NCBI RefSeq assembly: GCF_002878395.1
Contig: NC_061115.1
Location: 58,095,564-58,159,563, forward strand
Reading direction: 5' to 3'
DNA: 64,000 bases
Source: Capsicum annuum
Lineage: Eukaryota; Streptophyta; Magnoliopsida; Solanales; Solanaceae
Positions 36,823 through 49,549 of the stretch are shown here, one piece after another (position 1 is the stretch's first letter; each line of letters begins with the position of its first letter). Below the pieces are notes generated by a model that had not been told where the DNA came from, ran no database searches, and worked only from the letters and a program-made list of their open reading frames with translations. The position numbers were made by a program, and so were the translations under genes.

Positions 36823-39800
36823 ATGCCTCCCAAAAATACCAATGGAACAAGAACTGGAAACCAGCCAGTACCTCCGCCCGTTTAGGTAGATCCTATGGAC
36901 GACTATGTCTCCCATGTAGAATTCATAGTTGTGTTCACAACTCTAGCCATTTTGTAGCAGCTCAGAATGAATGACTAGCTATTGTTCAGACAACCCAATG
37001 GTCAATACTGATACATCCCGGATTTAGGACTTCACCCGAATGAATCTTCCCCTATTTTTAGGATCTAAGTCTGAAAAGGATCTACAGGAGTTCCTCAATC
37101 AGGTGCAGAAAGTCACAAATATTATTGGAGTGACTTTCAGTGAGAGTGCTGAGTTAACTTCCTATCAGTAATAAGATGTAGCTCATACGTGGTTTAAGCA
37201 GTGGAAGGTAGACAGGGGCACAGATGCAAATCCCATAAAATAGGAAGAGTTTGACACTACTTTCCTAAATAGATTTTTTCCCTTAGAGTTGAGAGAAACT
37301 ATGGTTTTAGAGTTCATCAATCTCAATCAAGGCAATATGAGTGTGAAAGAGTATTCCCTCAAGTTTACTCAGTTATCCAGGTATACTCCCTATGTAGTAG
37401 CAGACAATAGGTCCAGAATGAGCAAGTTCATATCTGGGGTGTCAAAGAGTGTGGTCAAGGAGTGCAGGAATACAATGTTAATTAAGGAAATGTACATATC
37501 CAGGATAATGGTACATGATCAGTAGATAAAAGAGGCTAATAATAAGGAGAGAGAGAGAGAGGGAAAACAAGAGAGCAAGAATAGATAGCTTTAATTTCAC
37601 TCAGCCTAAGTCAGAGGGGGGTAACCATTTGTAATTTCGCCCAAAATCTTCAGTTCCATCTCCGTCCTCTATCAGTGCTCCAATACATAAGTTTAGAAAT
37701 GGTAACAAAGATAGGGCACTAGGCTCTAAATCTCAGGGTAGTGTCATCAGTGCTCAAATAAATCCTCTTTGCTATAAATATGGCAAAAACCTTCAGGGTG
37801 TCTGCAGAGTTGGTAGTGTTGTATATTTTGGGTGTGGCAAGCTAGAACATAGAGTCAGAGATTGTCCTCAGTCAGGTTCATAGGGTCAGTACAATTGTCC
37901 CTCAGCTCAGTTCCGTCACCCAAATCAGTAGGGTGCCACTTCCAATGCCACCAGTGGGCAACACCCAAATAGGCTTTATGCACGTCAGTCCCGACAAGAT
38001 CAGGAAAGTTCTCCTGATTTGGTCACTGGTATATTACAAATCTTTCATTTACATATTTATGCCTTATTAGATCCAAGAGATTCTCTGTCTTTTGTAACTC
38101 CTTACATAGCAGTCAACTTTAAAGTCAAACTAAAAATCTTAACAGAACCTTCCTCAGTCTCTACCCTAGTGGGTCATTCTTTCATAGCTCGGTGGGTAGA
38201 AAGGAACTATTCGGTTCTGATATCTCCAAAAGTCACTTTAGAAGACTTAGTAGAGTTAAATATGACATATTTTAACGTCATTCTAGGCATGGATTGGCTC
38301 TATTCATACTATGCCTTAGTTGACTGTAAGAGCAGAGTTATTCATTTTGAGTTTCCAAATGAACTAGTCTTTGAATAGAGGGGTAGTACCACAACACTTA
38401 AGGGTCAGTTGATTTCATATCTTAGAGTGAGAAAAATGATATATATCATCTTATGTGAGCCAACGACTCTAGTTCAGAGACTCCTAGTCTTGAGTCAGTT
38501 CCAGTAGTAAATGAACTCTCAAATGCATTTCTCGAGGATCTTCTTAGAGTTTCTCCCGAAAGAAAAATTAACTTCGGAATAGACCTTCTTCTAGACACTT
38601 AACCCATTTCTATTCTGCCATACAAAATGGCACCAGCTAAACTTAGAGTTAAAAGAATAGTTGAAGGGCCTTTTAGACAAGGGGTTCATCAGACCCAACA
38701 TTTTCCCATAGGGTGCACCAGTCTTATTCGTGCACAAGAAAGATGGTTCACTCAAAATGTGTATAGACTACCATCAGTTGAACAAAGTTACAGTTAAGAA
38801 CAAATACCTACTTCCTAGAATTGATGACTTATTTGACCAACTTTAGGGCGCTAGTTACTTTTCTAAGATAGATCTCAAACCAGGTTATCATCAGCTCAGA
38901 GTCAAAGAATGTGTTATTTTGAAAATAGATTTTCAAACCCGATATGGTCACTTTGAGTTTCTAATCATGTCCTTTGGTTTCACAAGTGCCCCAACAACCT
39001 TCATGCACTTATTGAATTATGTGTTCAATCAGTACTTGGACATGTTTATTATAGTCTTCATCGATGACATTCTTGTCTACTCTCATAGCAAGGATGATCA
39101 TGCAGATCACCTCAGAATCGTACTCCAGACTCTCAGAGCCCATCAATTGTTTTCCAAATTCAGTAAGTGTGAATTTTGGCTAAGGTCAGCAGTATTCCTT
39201 GGTTATATTATTTCCAATGATGGCATTAGAGTTGATATTCAAAAGACCAAGGGGGTGAGAAACTGGCCTAGACCCATTTCTCTGTCAGATATCAGGAGTT
39301 TCTTGGGTTTAGCAGGCTATTACTGATGATTTGTTGAAGGGTTTTCGTCTATTGAATCCCCCATTTACAGATTGACACAGAAGAAAGTCAAGTTTCAGTG
39401 GCCGGATTCTTGTGAGAAGAGTTATCAGGAGTTGAAGACTCGACTCACTACAACCCCAGTTTTGATGTTACCAAATAGTTCAGATGGGTTTGTTGTGTAC
39501 TGTGATACATCCAAAGTTGGTTTGAGTTGTGTCCTAATATAGAGAGGTAAGGTCATCGCCTATGCCTCTAGACAGCTTAAGCTTCATAAGAGGAATTACC
39601 CTACCCATGATCTTGAATTAGCAGCTGTAGTATTTGCCTTGAAATTTGAAGGCATTATTTGTATGGGGTGCATGTTGATATGTTCACAGATCACAAAAGC
39701 TTTCAGTATGTGTTCTATCAGAAAGATTTGAATTTGTGTCAGGGAAGGTGATTAGAGTTGTTGAAATATTATGATATGAGTGTTTTATATCATTCCGACA

Positions 39801-41415
39801 ATGCCAATATAGTGGCAGATGCTCTCAGTAGGTTGTCTATGGGTAGTGTTGCTCATGTTAAGAATGGTAAGAAGAAGTTAGTTTAGAAAGTTCATCAGCT
39901 TACCCAACTAGGTGTCCGCTTAGTCGATTCTGTAGAGGGTAGTGTGAGGGTGTAGAATAGTTCAAAATTATCTCTGGTTTTTGAAGTGAAGGAAAAGCAG
40001 GACAGAGATCCTAATCTAGTTAAGTTGCAAGAGTCAGTCATAGATTAGAAAGTAGAGGTTTTCTCCCAAGGGGGAGATGGTGTATTGCATTTCTTGGGTA
40101 GACTATGTGTGTCGTGTGTTGATGAGTTGAGGCAACGAACCCTTGCAGAAGCACATGATGCGTGTTACTCGATTCATCCAGAGGCCACTAAGATGTACCA
40201 TAATTTATGGAAGATCTATTGGTGGAGTGGGAAAAAGATAGATATCGCTAAGTTTGTAGCTAAGTGTCTACGTGTCAGCAAGTTAAGATTGAGAACAAGA
40301 AACCTAGTGGGTCCATGCAGGAGTTCAGTATTCCTACAAGGAAATGGGATGAAGTGAACATAGACTTTGTGACGGGTTTACCTCATACTCGTCATCAGCA
40401 TGATTTGATTTGGGTTATCATAGATAGGATGACCAAATTTGATCATTTCTTGGCAGCCCATACTTCCTATTCAGCCAAGGACTATGCCAAACTCTATATC
40501 AGAGAGTTGGTCAGGTTATACGGAGTCCCAGTATCCATCATTTCAGATAGAGGTACCTAATTTACGTCTTATTTTTGAAAAACATTCCAAAAGGGTCTTG
40601 GTACCTAAGTTCACCTCAATATAGATTTTCACCCTTAGATAGATGGTCAAGAAGAAAGGACCATTCAGACTTTAGAGGATATATTAAGAGCATGCGTTGT
40701 TGATTTTAAAGGTAGCTGGGAAGACCACTTGCCTTTGATTGAATTCGCATATAATAATAACTATTATTCTAGTATTCATATGTCTCTGTTTGAGGTTCTT
40801 TATGGTAGGAGATGTAGATCGCCAATTGGTTGGTTCGAGGTAGGTGAGGCAGAAGTAGTAGGGTTTGACTTGGTGTTTGATGCCTTAGAAAAAGTTCAGC
40901 TAATCAGAGAAAGGCTTAGGACAACCCAGAGATGACAAAAATCATATGCAGATATAAGAAAAAAGGATCTCGACTTTGAGATTGGTGATTTTGTGTACTT
41001 AAAATCTCTCCCATGAAGGGAGTGAAGAGGTTCGGCAAGATGGGGAAGCTCAGTCCCTGATATATCGATCCTTATAGTATTCTCAACCATTTTAGAATGG
41101 TAACTTACAAGCTTGAGTTGCCCTCAGACTTAGCTTTAGTGCACCCAGTATTTCATGTCTCCTTGCTAAAGAAATGTATTAGTGACCCAACAGTTGTAGT
41201 CCCCTAAGAAGGGTAGATATTCAGAATGGTCTCTCTCTCGAAGAGGTTCCAATCCAAATCCTTGATTGTCAGATCCCCAGACTAAGGAACAAAGAAATTC
41301 CCTTGGTCAAAGTTCTTTGGTAGAACCAATCTGTTGAGAGATCTACTTGGGAAGCAGAAGCAGATATGCGAACCAAGTATTCTCACCTCTTCTACGGAAA
41401 ATCAGACTCAGCTTG
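36823..41415 (+). pseudogene. Gypsy D gag-pol pseudogene
   Basis: A Ty3/gypsy polyprotein with the best preserved domain order in the window. Gag starts at the ATG in ACATGCCTCCC (MPPKNTNGTRTGNQ). A Gag core segment is at 37289-37525, followed by a (GA)n tract at 37547-37562. The zinc knuckle near 37830 has its first Cys replaced by Tyr (VYFGCGKLEH). Protease is at 38019-38378 (ALLDPRDSLSF, damaged active site). RT spans 38600-39326 with FIDD at 39057-39068. RNase H is at about 39380-39830 with a shift near 39650. Integrase finger is at 40085-40270; the core has IDFVTGLP and SDRGT (40264-40560) and QTLED near 40665. The tail ends at TGA 41413-41415. At least ten stops or shifts are visible. 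Confidence 0.85.
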
Positions 41416-41602
41416 AGGTAACAGTCTTCCTTAGATTTACTCAGTTCCATGTTCAGTTACAGTTACAAATTTGGTATCAGTATCGTTGCATATCATCTTC
41501 ATGACAGTCCTGCATTCATGAATCAGTTCAGCCATGTAATCATGTCTCAGTATGAAAACTCAATTTATAAGTAGTTTCAGTCATGTAATCATGCTTCAGT
41601 TT
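41416..41602 (+). other. Gypsy D 3' UTR remnant
   Basis: Repetitive TCAGT/CATG-rich non-coding DNA, similar to the reverse complement of the gypsy E 3' UTR (43787-44135). It breaks off before the expected conserved CATTCGAGGATGAATGTTCC-like stretch and polypurine tract. AGTTT (41598-41602) is the left half of a target-site duplication. Confidence 0.65.
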
Positions 41603-43383
41603 TGATTTGTTATTGAGAAAATTGTGTTGTTTTGATTTTTAATATATGGTGTATGATATTGTAGGAGGTTTGGTGAATTAAATATGATGGTCTATTGATG
41701 ATAAAAAAGCCGAAAATTCATTAGAAATACACTATAAAAGACATGGGAAAAGGATAGAATGTTTCATACTTAACCTAATTTTTGAACGCAAATTCAATGA
41801 GACAATGCGAAGTCAACGCATCGCATCGATGTTCCAACACGTTAACTGACGCATCGCATCGCTAAATTAAAATGCTGCACCTACACAGCTTTGGAGCTTT
41901 TCCTATTTTTAATTGCACAGGTGGCACGTAGTTCAAGAAGCTTGTGGGAATTGGTTGGTTGAAAGTTTCTTGGAGCACGTGACAATGTCCTAATCCAATA
42001 ATAAATGGGATATATTTCAAGGACAATAGCTGGTCAATTATGGACATTATTAATTCTTCGATTTTGGATTATTTATAAAGAAAAACTTGGACAAAAACTG
42101 GTCACAACAAAAAAATACCTGCACGCGGACCAAGACTCTATAATTGGGAATATTGTCAATTCCATTTTCTTTTTGAATTTAATATATTATTGTTATTATT
42201 ATTATATGCACACTACTTTGGAATTTGTGGTCACGTGCGAGCAGCTGGTCACAATTGGAAAAGGACTTGGTCAACTTGGAATATACTCCTCCGTCCCATT
42301 TTACTCGTCCCAAATTGGTTAAGTTGATGCCCCATTTTACTTATTAAAATAAGATACATTTTTCTTTCCATGTTTTACCTCTTGCATTAATTACCTTTTC
42401 TTTAAATTAAAATATAAACATCATTTAATAGGGGTACTTTGGTAACTAGCCATGTTATTTATTATTTTTCTTAATTGTTGTGCCATCCCAATTTGAGACA
42501 AGTAAAATGGGATGGAGGGAGTAATATATATATACACGGACAGTGGAGAAAAACAAGGACCTGAACGCTATTTTGGAAGAAAAGTACGGAGGCGGCTACA
42601 CGGTTTATTAGGTTTTAATTTTATTTTTAGTCTTTAATTTTTCATATCATGTATTCAATTATTTGTATCATGATTATGAATATTAATGGCAAAAAATCCT
42701 TCTTCTGGGGTTAAAGCTACGAATATGATTACTATTGTTTTGGATTAATTTCGATTAATTTTTGCTTATCATATTTGGTTGTTTGTTTATTCTTGTTTTA
42801 ATTTTTATAAGGATTCGCGACCCTTAGAATATATATATTGTCGATCTTTTAATCTCGGGAGAGGGAATAGGGAGATAAAACATGGGAATAAACAAAGTTT
42901 GGATTTTTATTCTTTTATAAATTAATGAATTAAACTCAGCGTCTAGGACAGGGATGTACTTAGATGCCTTACTTGATTCATACGTAGGATGATAGCTTTA
43001 ATTCAGTAAATTGGATTATTATATCCCCGCTCAACAATGTAGTTGTAATGTCCATATTGGGAAACCATGATCATGCAATTAACCCTACAAATCAACAACC
43101 ACGATAAACAAGTCAACGAATTAATTTTAATAACATAGTATGATTGTTCGAAATGCTTTAACCCTAGGATTTTTTCCATTGATTGATCCAAGAATTTAAT
43201 TTTCATATTATATATTTTATTTTTAATTTAAAAAAATTACAAACTCTCTTTCTCAATTAGTTAGACTAGAATTAAATAGACAGCGAACGCAAGTCCCTAT
43301 GAGATCGATACTTAGGCTTCCTTGAAGCCACTATATTACTTGATAAGATCACGTACACTTGCGTGTGCGCTTGGGCGCTGTCA
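41603..43383 (+). mobile_element. Solo LTR, LARD-related family, with nested MITE
   Basis: Starts TGATTTGTTATTG and ends GGGCGCTGTCA. The last 150 bp match the LARD LTR end, including GATCGATACTTGG-like sequence and ACGTACACTTGCGTGTG. AGTTT (41598-41602) and AGTTG (43384-43388) form a one-mismatch target-site duplication. Without the MITE it is about 1.54 kb, close to the 1.65-1.69 kb LARD LTR. There is no internal region. The left boundary is less certain than the right because similarity there is weak. Confidence 0.7.
42286..42521. mobile_element. Stowaway-like MITE
   Basis: 236 bp with terminal inverted repeats of about 30 bp: CTCCTCCGTCCCATTTTACT at the left and, reversed, CTCCCTCCATCCCATTTTAC at the right. 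It is flanked by TA on both sides (42284-42285 and 42522-42523). CTCCCTCCGTCCCA ends with a TA target are the hallmark of Stowaway (Tc1/mariner-derived) MITEs. No coding capacity. Confidence 0.9.
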
Positions 43384-43388
43384 AGTTG

Positions 43389-43775
43389 TAGGTCGACGCG
43401 ATAGCCAACCCGTCGCACCATGTTCGTGTCGATTCACTAGAATTGGACGTTGGTAGCTGAGAAATATAAAAATCAATACGATAGTCGACGCGACGCGCGA
43501 AGAACGCGTTGATTCACTTTTTTGGGATTTCAAAGGATCTTCAAACCAAGTCCGAAAAATCTAAAACTTGTCCGAAAATACCTATGGACATTCCTGATCA
43601 TGAATCAACCTAAACATCAACATTTAATGGACGTAAAGGTTGCGAAATAAGATTACCAACCTTCATAGATTAAAATGACATTAAGCCTGTGTACTTAGCT
43701 AAAATATTCTAAGTCTGGGACCCTTTGACAAGCCTAAAGGATGAAATTAAGCTTAGGATTTTGTGGGGTCTTACA
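43389..43775 (-). repeat. 3' LTR of gypsy E, first about 390 bp
   Basis: On the minus strand it starts TGTAAGACCCCAC at 43775, directly after the polypurine tract. It contains several GTCGACGCG/CGCGTTG motifs (43391-43520), which are CpG-rich compared with the neighbourhood. It stops at the solo LTR; beyond that insertion the sequence is gypsy D, so most of this LTR is missing. Confidence 0.75.
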
Positions 43776-44135
43776 TTATCTCCCCCATAGGAACATTCAT
43801 CCTCGAATGAAGCTGCTGAGATTGAAAATCATGAGAGACTTACTTACTTACTGGACATGAACATCTGGAACATGACTATATGAATGGTATTACTGCATTC
43901 TGAATTATCATACTGAACATGCATATCTGATGCATGGATATAGCTGAACATGATTCAAGAATGCATGACTAGGATTACGAATAAACTGAATTTATGTATT
44001 GAACATGCATATCTAATGCATGGATACATGACTGAACTGCTCATGAACGATAATCGAACATGCAATGGTAATTGATAACAAGTTTGTAACTAAAATTTGA
44101 ACATGAAACTGATTAAGATTAAGGAAATTATCACC
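43776..44135 (-). other. Gypsy E 3' UTR and polypurine tract
   Basis: TTATCTCCCCC (43776-43786) is the reverse complement of the polypurine tract GGGGGAGATAA. The rest is non-coding, rich in CATGCAT and GAACATG words. Confidence 0.75.
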
Positions 44136-47100
44136 TTAAGCTGAGTCTGGATTAGCGGAGAATAGATAAGGATACTTGGTTTGCATGTCTACTTTTACTT
44201 CCCAAGTAGCTCTCTCAACGGACTGATTCCGCCAAAAAACTTTGACTAGAGGAACTTTTTTGTTCCTTAGTCTATGAATCAGATAGTCAAGGATTTCGAC
44301 TGGGATTTCTTCATAAGAGAGGCTGTTCTAAATATCTATGCCCCCAATAAGGACTACAACTACTGTATCACCTATGTATTTCTTTAGCAAGGAGACATGG
44401 AACACTGGATGAACTGAAGATAAATCTGAAGGTAACTCAAGCTTGTAAGCTACCTTTCTGAAATGACTGAGGATTCGATAAGGACCAACATATCGAGGAC
44501 TGAGTTTCCCTTTCTCACCTGAATGCTTCACTCCTTTCGTAGGAGAGATCTTCATGTACACATAGTCACCTATCTTTAACTCAAGATCCTTTCTGCGCAT
44601 ATCTGCATACGATATCTACCGTCTCTGAGCTTAAGCCTTTCCTTGATCAACTGGACCTTCTCTAAGGTATCAAACACCATGTCAGGCCCAACTACTGCAG
44701 CCTCAGCCACTTCAAACCAACCAATAAGAGATCTACATCTTTTCCCATAAAGCACCTCAAACAGAGCCATCTGAATACTGGAGTGATAGCTGTTGTTATA
44801 GGCTAATTCAATTAAAGAAAACTGGTCATCCCAACTACCTTTAAAGTCTATCACACATACTTGTAGCATATCTTCTAAGGTCTGAATGGTACTTTCTGCT
44901 GACCATCTGTCTGAGGATGAAAGGATGAACTTGGGTACCAAGACCCTTTTGGAATACTTTCCAAAAAATAAGAGGTGAACTGGGTACCTATTTCTGAGAT
45001 AATGGATAACAGAACACTGTGCAATCTGACCAACTCTCTGATGTAGAGATTGGCGTAATCCTCAGCTGAATAGGAGGTATAAACTGGAAGAAAATGAGCT
45101 GATTTGGTCATCCTATCTACAATGAACAAAATTGAATCATGCTAATGACGAGTATGAGGCAAGCCCATCACAAAGTCCATGATCACTTTTTCCCATTTCC
45201 CGGTGGGAATACTGAACTCCAGCATGGACACACCAGGCTTCTGATGCTCAATCTTAATTTGCTGACATATTGAGCAGTTAGGCATAAATTCTGCAATGTC
45301 TCTTTTCATCGTACTCCACCAATCGATCTTCCACAAATCATGGTACAGGTTTATGGCCCTTGGATGAATAGAGTAACGCGCACTATGTGCCTCTGCAAAA
45401 ATTCACTACCTCAAGTCATCTACATTTAGCATAAAAAGTTGACCCTAACAATGCAAAACACCATCTCTCCCTTAGGAGAAAACCTTTACTTTCTGATCTT
45501 TGACTGATTTCTTCGACTAGACTAAACTGGGATCCCCACCCTACTTTTCCTTCACTTTGGAAACTAGGGATGATTCTGAGCTACTATGCACCCACACACT
45601 ACCTTCTGCTGAATCGACTAAGCAAACAACTAATCGGGCTAGCTGATGAACTTCCTGGAATAACTTTTTCTTACTATTCTCAACATGGGAAACACTACCC
45701 ATAGACATCCTACTAGAGCATCACCGACTATATTAGCCTTGCCCAAATGATGTAGAACAATCATGTCACAGTCTTTCAATAATTCCAACCACCTTCTCTG
45801 ATAGAGGTTGAGGTCTTTCTAAGAGAACACATACTGTATGCTTTTATGATCAGTGAACACATCAACATGCACACCATACAAGTAATGCCTCAAAATTTTT
45901 AAGGAAAAAAATGCTGCTTCTAAATCAAGATCATGAGTAAGATAGTTCTTCTCATGGGGCTTAAGTTGTCTAGAGGCATAAGCTATGACCTCATCTATGA
46001 AGACTATGACGAACATGTCCAAGTACTGCTTGAACACATGTTTCATCAATTCCATGAAGGATGTTGGGGCATTAGTAAGACCGAAGGACATGACTAAAAA
46101 TTTGGAGTGATCGTACTGAATTCGGAAAGCTATTTTTGGGATGTCACTTTCCCTGACTCTGAGCTGATATTAGCCTAATCTAAGGTCTATCTTATAGAAA
46201 TAAATGTCACCCTAAAGTTGGTCAAGCAAGTCATCAATTTTGGGGAGTGAATACTTATTCTAGATCGTAACTTTGTTTAACTGACGGTAATCTATGCACA
46301 TTCTGAGGAAACCATCTTTCCTATGCATGAATAAAATTGGTGTGACCCACGGGGATACACTAGTTCTGATGAATCTCTTATCTAAGAGATCGTTTAACAA
46401 TTTCTTTAGTCCTTTGAGTTCTGCTGGAGCTATCCTGTATGGCGAGATAGATATGGGATGAGTATTTAGGAGAAGATCAATTCCAAAATCAATTTCATTT
46501 TCGTGAGGAACTCCGAGAAAATCTTTGAGAAAACATCTAGGAATTCACATACTATTGATACTGATTCAAGAGTAGGGGTTTCTGAACTAGAGTCCTAGAA
46601 TCAAATAAGATGGTAGGCACATCCCTTACATATACTATTTTTATCCCGAAGGTAAGAAATAAGTTGACCCTAAGTGCTAAAGTACTACCCTTCTACTCTA
46701 GGACGGCTTTATTCAAAAAATAAAAATGGACAATTCTATTTCTACAATCAACCGAGGCATAGCAGAAATGAAGCCAATTCATACCGAGAATGACATTGAA
46801 ATTAGTCATCTGTAATTTGACTAAATCTGTTGAGGTGACTTTCTGAGATATCATAACCGGACAATTTCTATATACCCACTGGGCTATGATAGATTTACCT
46901 ACTGGGGTAGAAACTGAGAAGGGCTCTGCTAAAATTTTGGGACTGGCTCTGAAATCAACTGCTACGTATGGAGTAACAAATGATAAAGAAGCTCCTCGAT
47001 CTAGCAAAGCATAAACATACAAATGGAAAACTTGTACCGTGCCAGTGACCACATCAGGAGAACTTTCCTAATCCTGTCAGGACTAAAGAACATAGAGTCT

Positions 47101-48244
47101 ATTTGGGCGCTACCCACTGGTGGCACTGAAAGAGGCACTCTACTGATTCAGGCGACTAGACTGAGCTGGGGGAAAATTATGCTAACCATGCAAACCAACC
47201 TGAGGACATTGTCTAACCCTGTGGCCTGGCTTACCACATTCGAAACACATATCATTGCCAGCTCTATAGATACGCAGGTGGTTTCTGCCGCACTTCTGGC
47301 AAAAGAGATTAGTTTGGGCACTGCTAACTATCTTGGGGTTTAAGGCCAGATGCCCTATATCAGCTTCCATCTCTAAATTTTGGCACTAGAGCACTAGCTG
47401 AAGAAGGATATAGAACTGAGGATTTCGAGCAAAACTGAGATTGATTCCCACTCTCTGACTTAGGCTGAGCGAAATTGAAATTAGCCGTTCTCAACTTCTT
47501 ATTCTCTCTCTCCTTCTCTTCATTATTTTCCTCTTATATATGCTGAGCATAGACCATGAGCCTAGCTATGTCTATCTCCTTAATAAGAATTATGGTCCTA
47601 CACTCCTTGAACACGTTGCTAGACACTCCTAACATAAACTTACTTGTCTTCGCTCTACTATCTTCAATAATATGCGGCGCATATCTGGCAAATTGAGTAA
47701 ACTTAAGAGAATACTCCTGCACTATTTTATTGCCTTGCGTTAGGTTTATAAACTCTAAAACCTTCTCTTCCCTCAACTCTAGCATGAAAAACCTATCCAG
47801 AGAAGCAACTGCAAAATCCTCCCATTCTATGGGCCCTACGCCTGCGGCTCTTTCTACCTTTCACTATTTGCACCATGAGTGATCCATATCATGTAACTGA
47901 TATGCGGCCAACTTAGCGCTCCCAATAGCAGTTACCCCCATGATTTTGGTAACCTTCTGCACCTAATCAAGAAATTTCTGAGGGTCCTCATATGACTTGG
48001 ACCTGATAAATGATGAAGGGTTCATTCGGGTGAAGTTTCAAATCCTTGTAGTAGTAGTATTGTCCACTGGGTTTGCCAAAACTGTAGCTGGACATTCATT
48101 CGTGGCTATCATAGAATGATCTAGGGTGGTGAAGGCTGCTCTGAACTCTATGTGGGAGACATGCTCGCCCAAAGGATCCGGATGGACCGACTGAGGGGCT
48201 AACTGATCTCCCATTTCTTTAAACTGAGTCCTCTTTGGAGGCAT
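44136..48244 (-). pseudogene. Gypsy E gag-pol pseudogene with RT-RNase H deletion
   Basis: The start at 48244 (MPPKRTQFKEMGD) is the first ATG after the leader. Gag core is at 47534-47785. An intact zinc knuckle is at 47182-47370 (CFECGKPGHRVRQC, with CQKCGRNH before it). Protease is at 46693-47052 (ALLDRGASLSF, VILGMNWL). RT is at about 46000-46500. At about 45990 the RT active site reads FIDE and runs straight into RNase H ([16 protein letters not shown]) in frame. About 480 bp, judged against D, are therefore missing, including the second catalytic Asp and the RT thumb. RNase H remnant is at 45819-45985. Integrase finger is at 45142-45336, core at 44576-45129, and tail reaches TAA at 44136-44138. 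Stops and shifts occur elsewhere. Confidence 0.85.
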
Positions 48245-48467
48245 ATTCTTTAAATAAAAGAGAATCTAGGATTAGTAAGAGAGTATAGCTAGAGTTCATG
48301 CTCACTCGCACGACATAAATACTGAAAGTAGGGAGACTTTTCCTAAAACATCTCGTAGCCTCTTGTCTATAAGTGTGGCGCGCAACACACCCATGCATAA
48401 GACTCTACTAGATGTGTCTTTCAGACTTTCTAGGAAACTATTGAATCTTAGGCTCTGATACTAAGTT
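48245..48467 (-). promoter_or_regulatory. Gypsy E leader and primer site
   Basis: The minus-strand primer site is TAGTATCAGAGCC (48451-48463), one base off the initiator-Met consensus. The hairpin GTGTG (48373-48377) with CACAC (48386-48390) matches the leaders of D and gypsy-2. Confidence 0.8.
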
Positions 48468-49470
48468 TGTAACACCCCAAGTCTGTACCTCGAATGCTAC
48501 ACGGTGCTCAAAATCTTAAAAGACTACAAGCTAATGCATGACTGGTACCTGATGTAATAACTGAGTAATAAATACAATAATTATGCGAAAATTGGTGAAA
48601 ACATATGCCATAAGTTTCAAATCTATTAATAAATTTGAATGCAGTATAAAAATACCAAAACTGAATATATGTACTGAAAAACTGATCAACTATCTGAAAA
48701 TACGCTAGTCTGAAAAAGACTCTAACTGTCTGAACTATGGAGTTGATGGAACAAATCCCCAACTAACTCCATCTACTAAAATAAAACTGAAGTACTATAA
48801 ATAATAAGCATGTCCTCGAACTATAAGGACTCACCACTACTCTGAAAGCTGAGAATCTAAACTTTTAAGGGTGCTCTAGAGCCCGTACGTCTGGACCTAT
48901 GATATAAGACATCATAGCATAAAGAAAAGCATGAATTAGTACTTTGAATGTAATGTTATCCTCAGTGAGGTAGGCTGATATGCATGGGTTCATATGCATG
49001 CACAATAATAACTGAATAACATGAGTATGACTGAGTAAGAGTACATGCATGAATACATAGACTGTAACTGAGATCGTACTAATACTGAGTACTGAATCAG
49101 AATAATGATAGCCAATATCTAATTTTATGAATACTATATTACTAATTATCTAAATGACTGCATATAACAGTTCTAAATATTGGGGAACAATACTGAGTTT
49201 TGTACTGAGATGAGTGACCATATGTGATAGTCCTGAATCCGAAGAACTGAACTGAGTTCTATTATCAGACTGAGACTGGAACTAAAACTGTGGGAGGTAA
49301 TCATCCAACCAACATGCCCCTTCTCTAACTAATTTAGGGTCTAACCTGTAACTCTAGTTAGAAGGGTGTCAATACCGTGCCAAGGGCAAGGACAAGCTAT
49401 GAGCTAACCCTCTCTGATAGAAAGCTCTTCCATTAAAGTTCCAGTAGTGTGATACTTATAGATATACAAC
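48468..49470 (-). repeat. 5' LTR of gypsy E, partial
   Basis: Starts TGTAACACCCC in plus orientation at the primer site. It is rich in ACTGA words, with no coding potential. It runs to about 49470, where similarity to D-type LTR sequence fades. The outer LTR end (expected ...GGTCTTACA) is not found, so the LTR is truncated by the next element. Confidence 0.65.
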
Positions 49471-49549
49471 AACCAGTTACTTCTTTAAAATATATATCGA
49501 TAAGACATACAATCGATATTTTCCAGCGGTTCAAACAAAGCAGATATCC

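Larger units (their letters stand above)
21179..41602 (+). mobile_element. Gypsy D, plus-strand, 3' end missing
   Basis: 5' LTR (split by a nested element), initiator-Met primer site, leader, gag-pol (36823-41415) and part of the 3' UTR. The polypurine tract and 3' LTR are absent. The sequence breaks off near 41602, where a solo LTR begins, and continues past it as the LTR of minus-strand gypsy E. D and E share protein and UTR sequence and form a second gypsy lineage, distinct from gypsy-1, gypsy-2 and C. Confidence 0.8.
43389..49470 (-). mobile_element. Gypsy E, minus-strand, internally deleted
   Basis: Truncated 3' LTR (43389-43775), 3' UTR, gag-pol pseudogene (44136-48244), leader with initiator-Met primer site and about 1 kb of 5' LTR. 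It is the same lineage as D and lies tail to tail with it. The right boundary near 49470 is approximate, where the MULE-like sequence begins. Confidence 0.8.

Noticed and set aside
36650..36889. 79-codon plus-strand frame at the start of gypsy D
   Set aside because: It is out of frame with gag and covers the leader. The gag start at 36823 fits the family better.
42005..42322. 105-codon plus-strand frame
   Set aside because: It lies across the solo LTR and runs into the MITE, with no domain. Chance frame.
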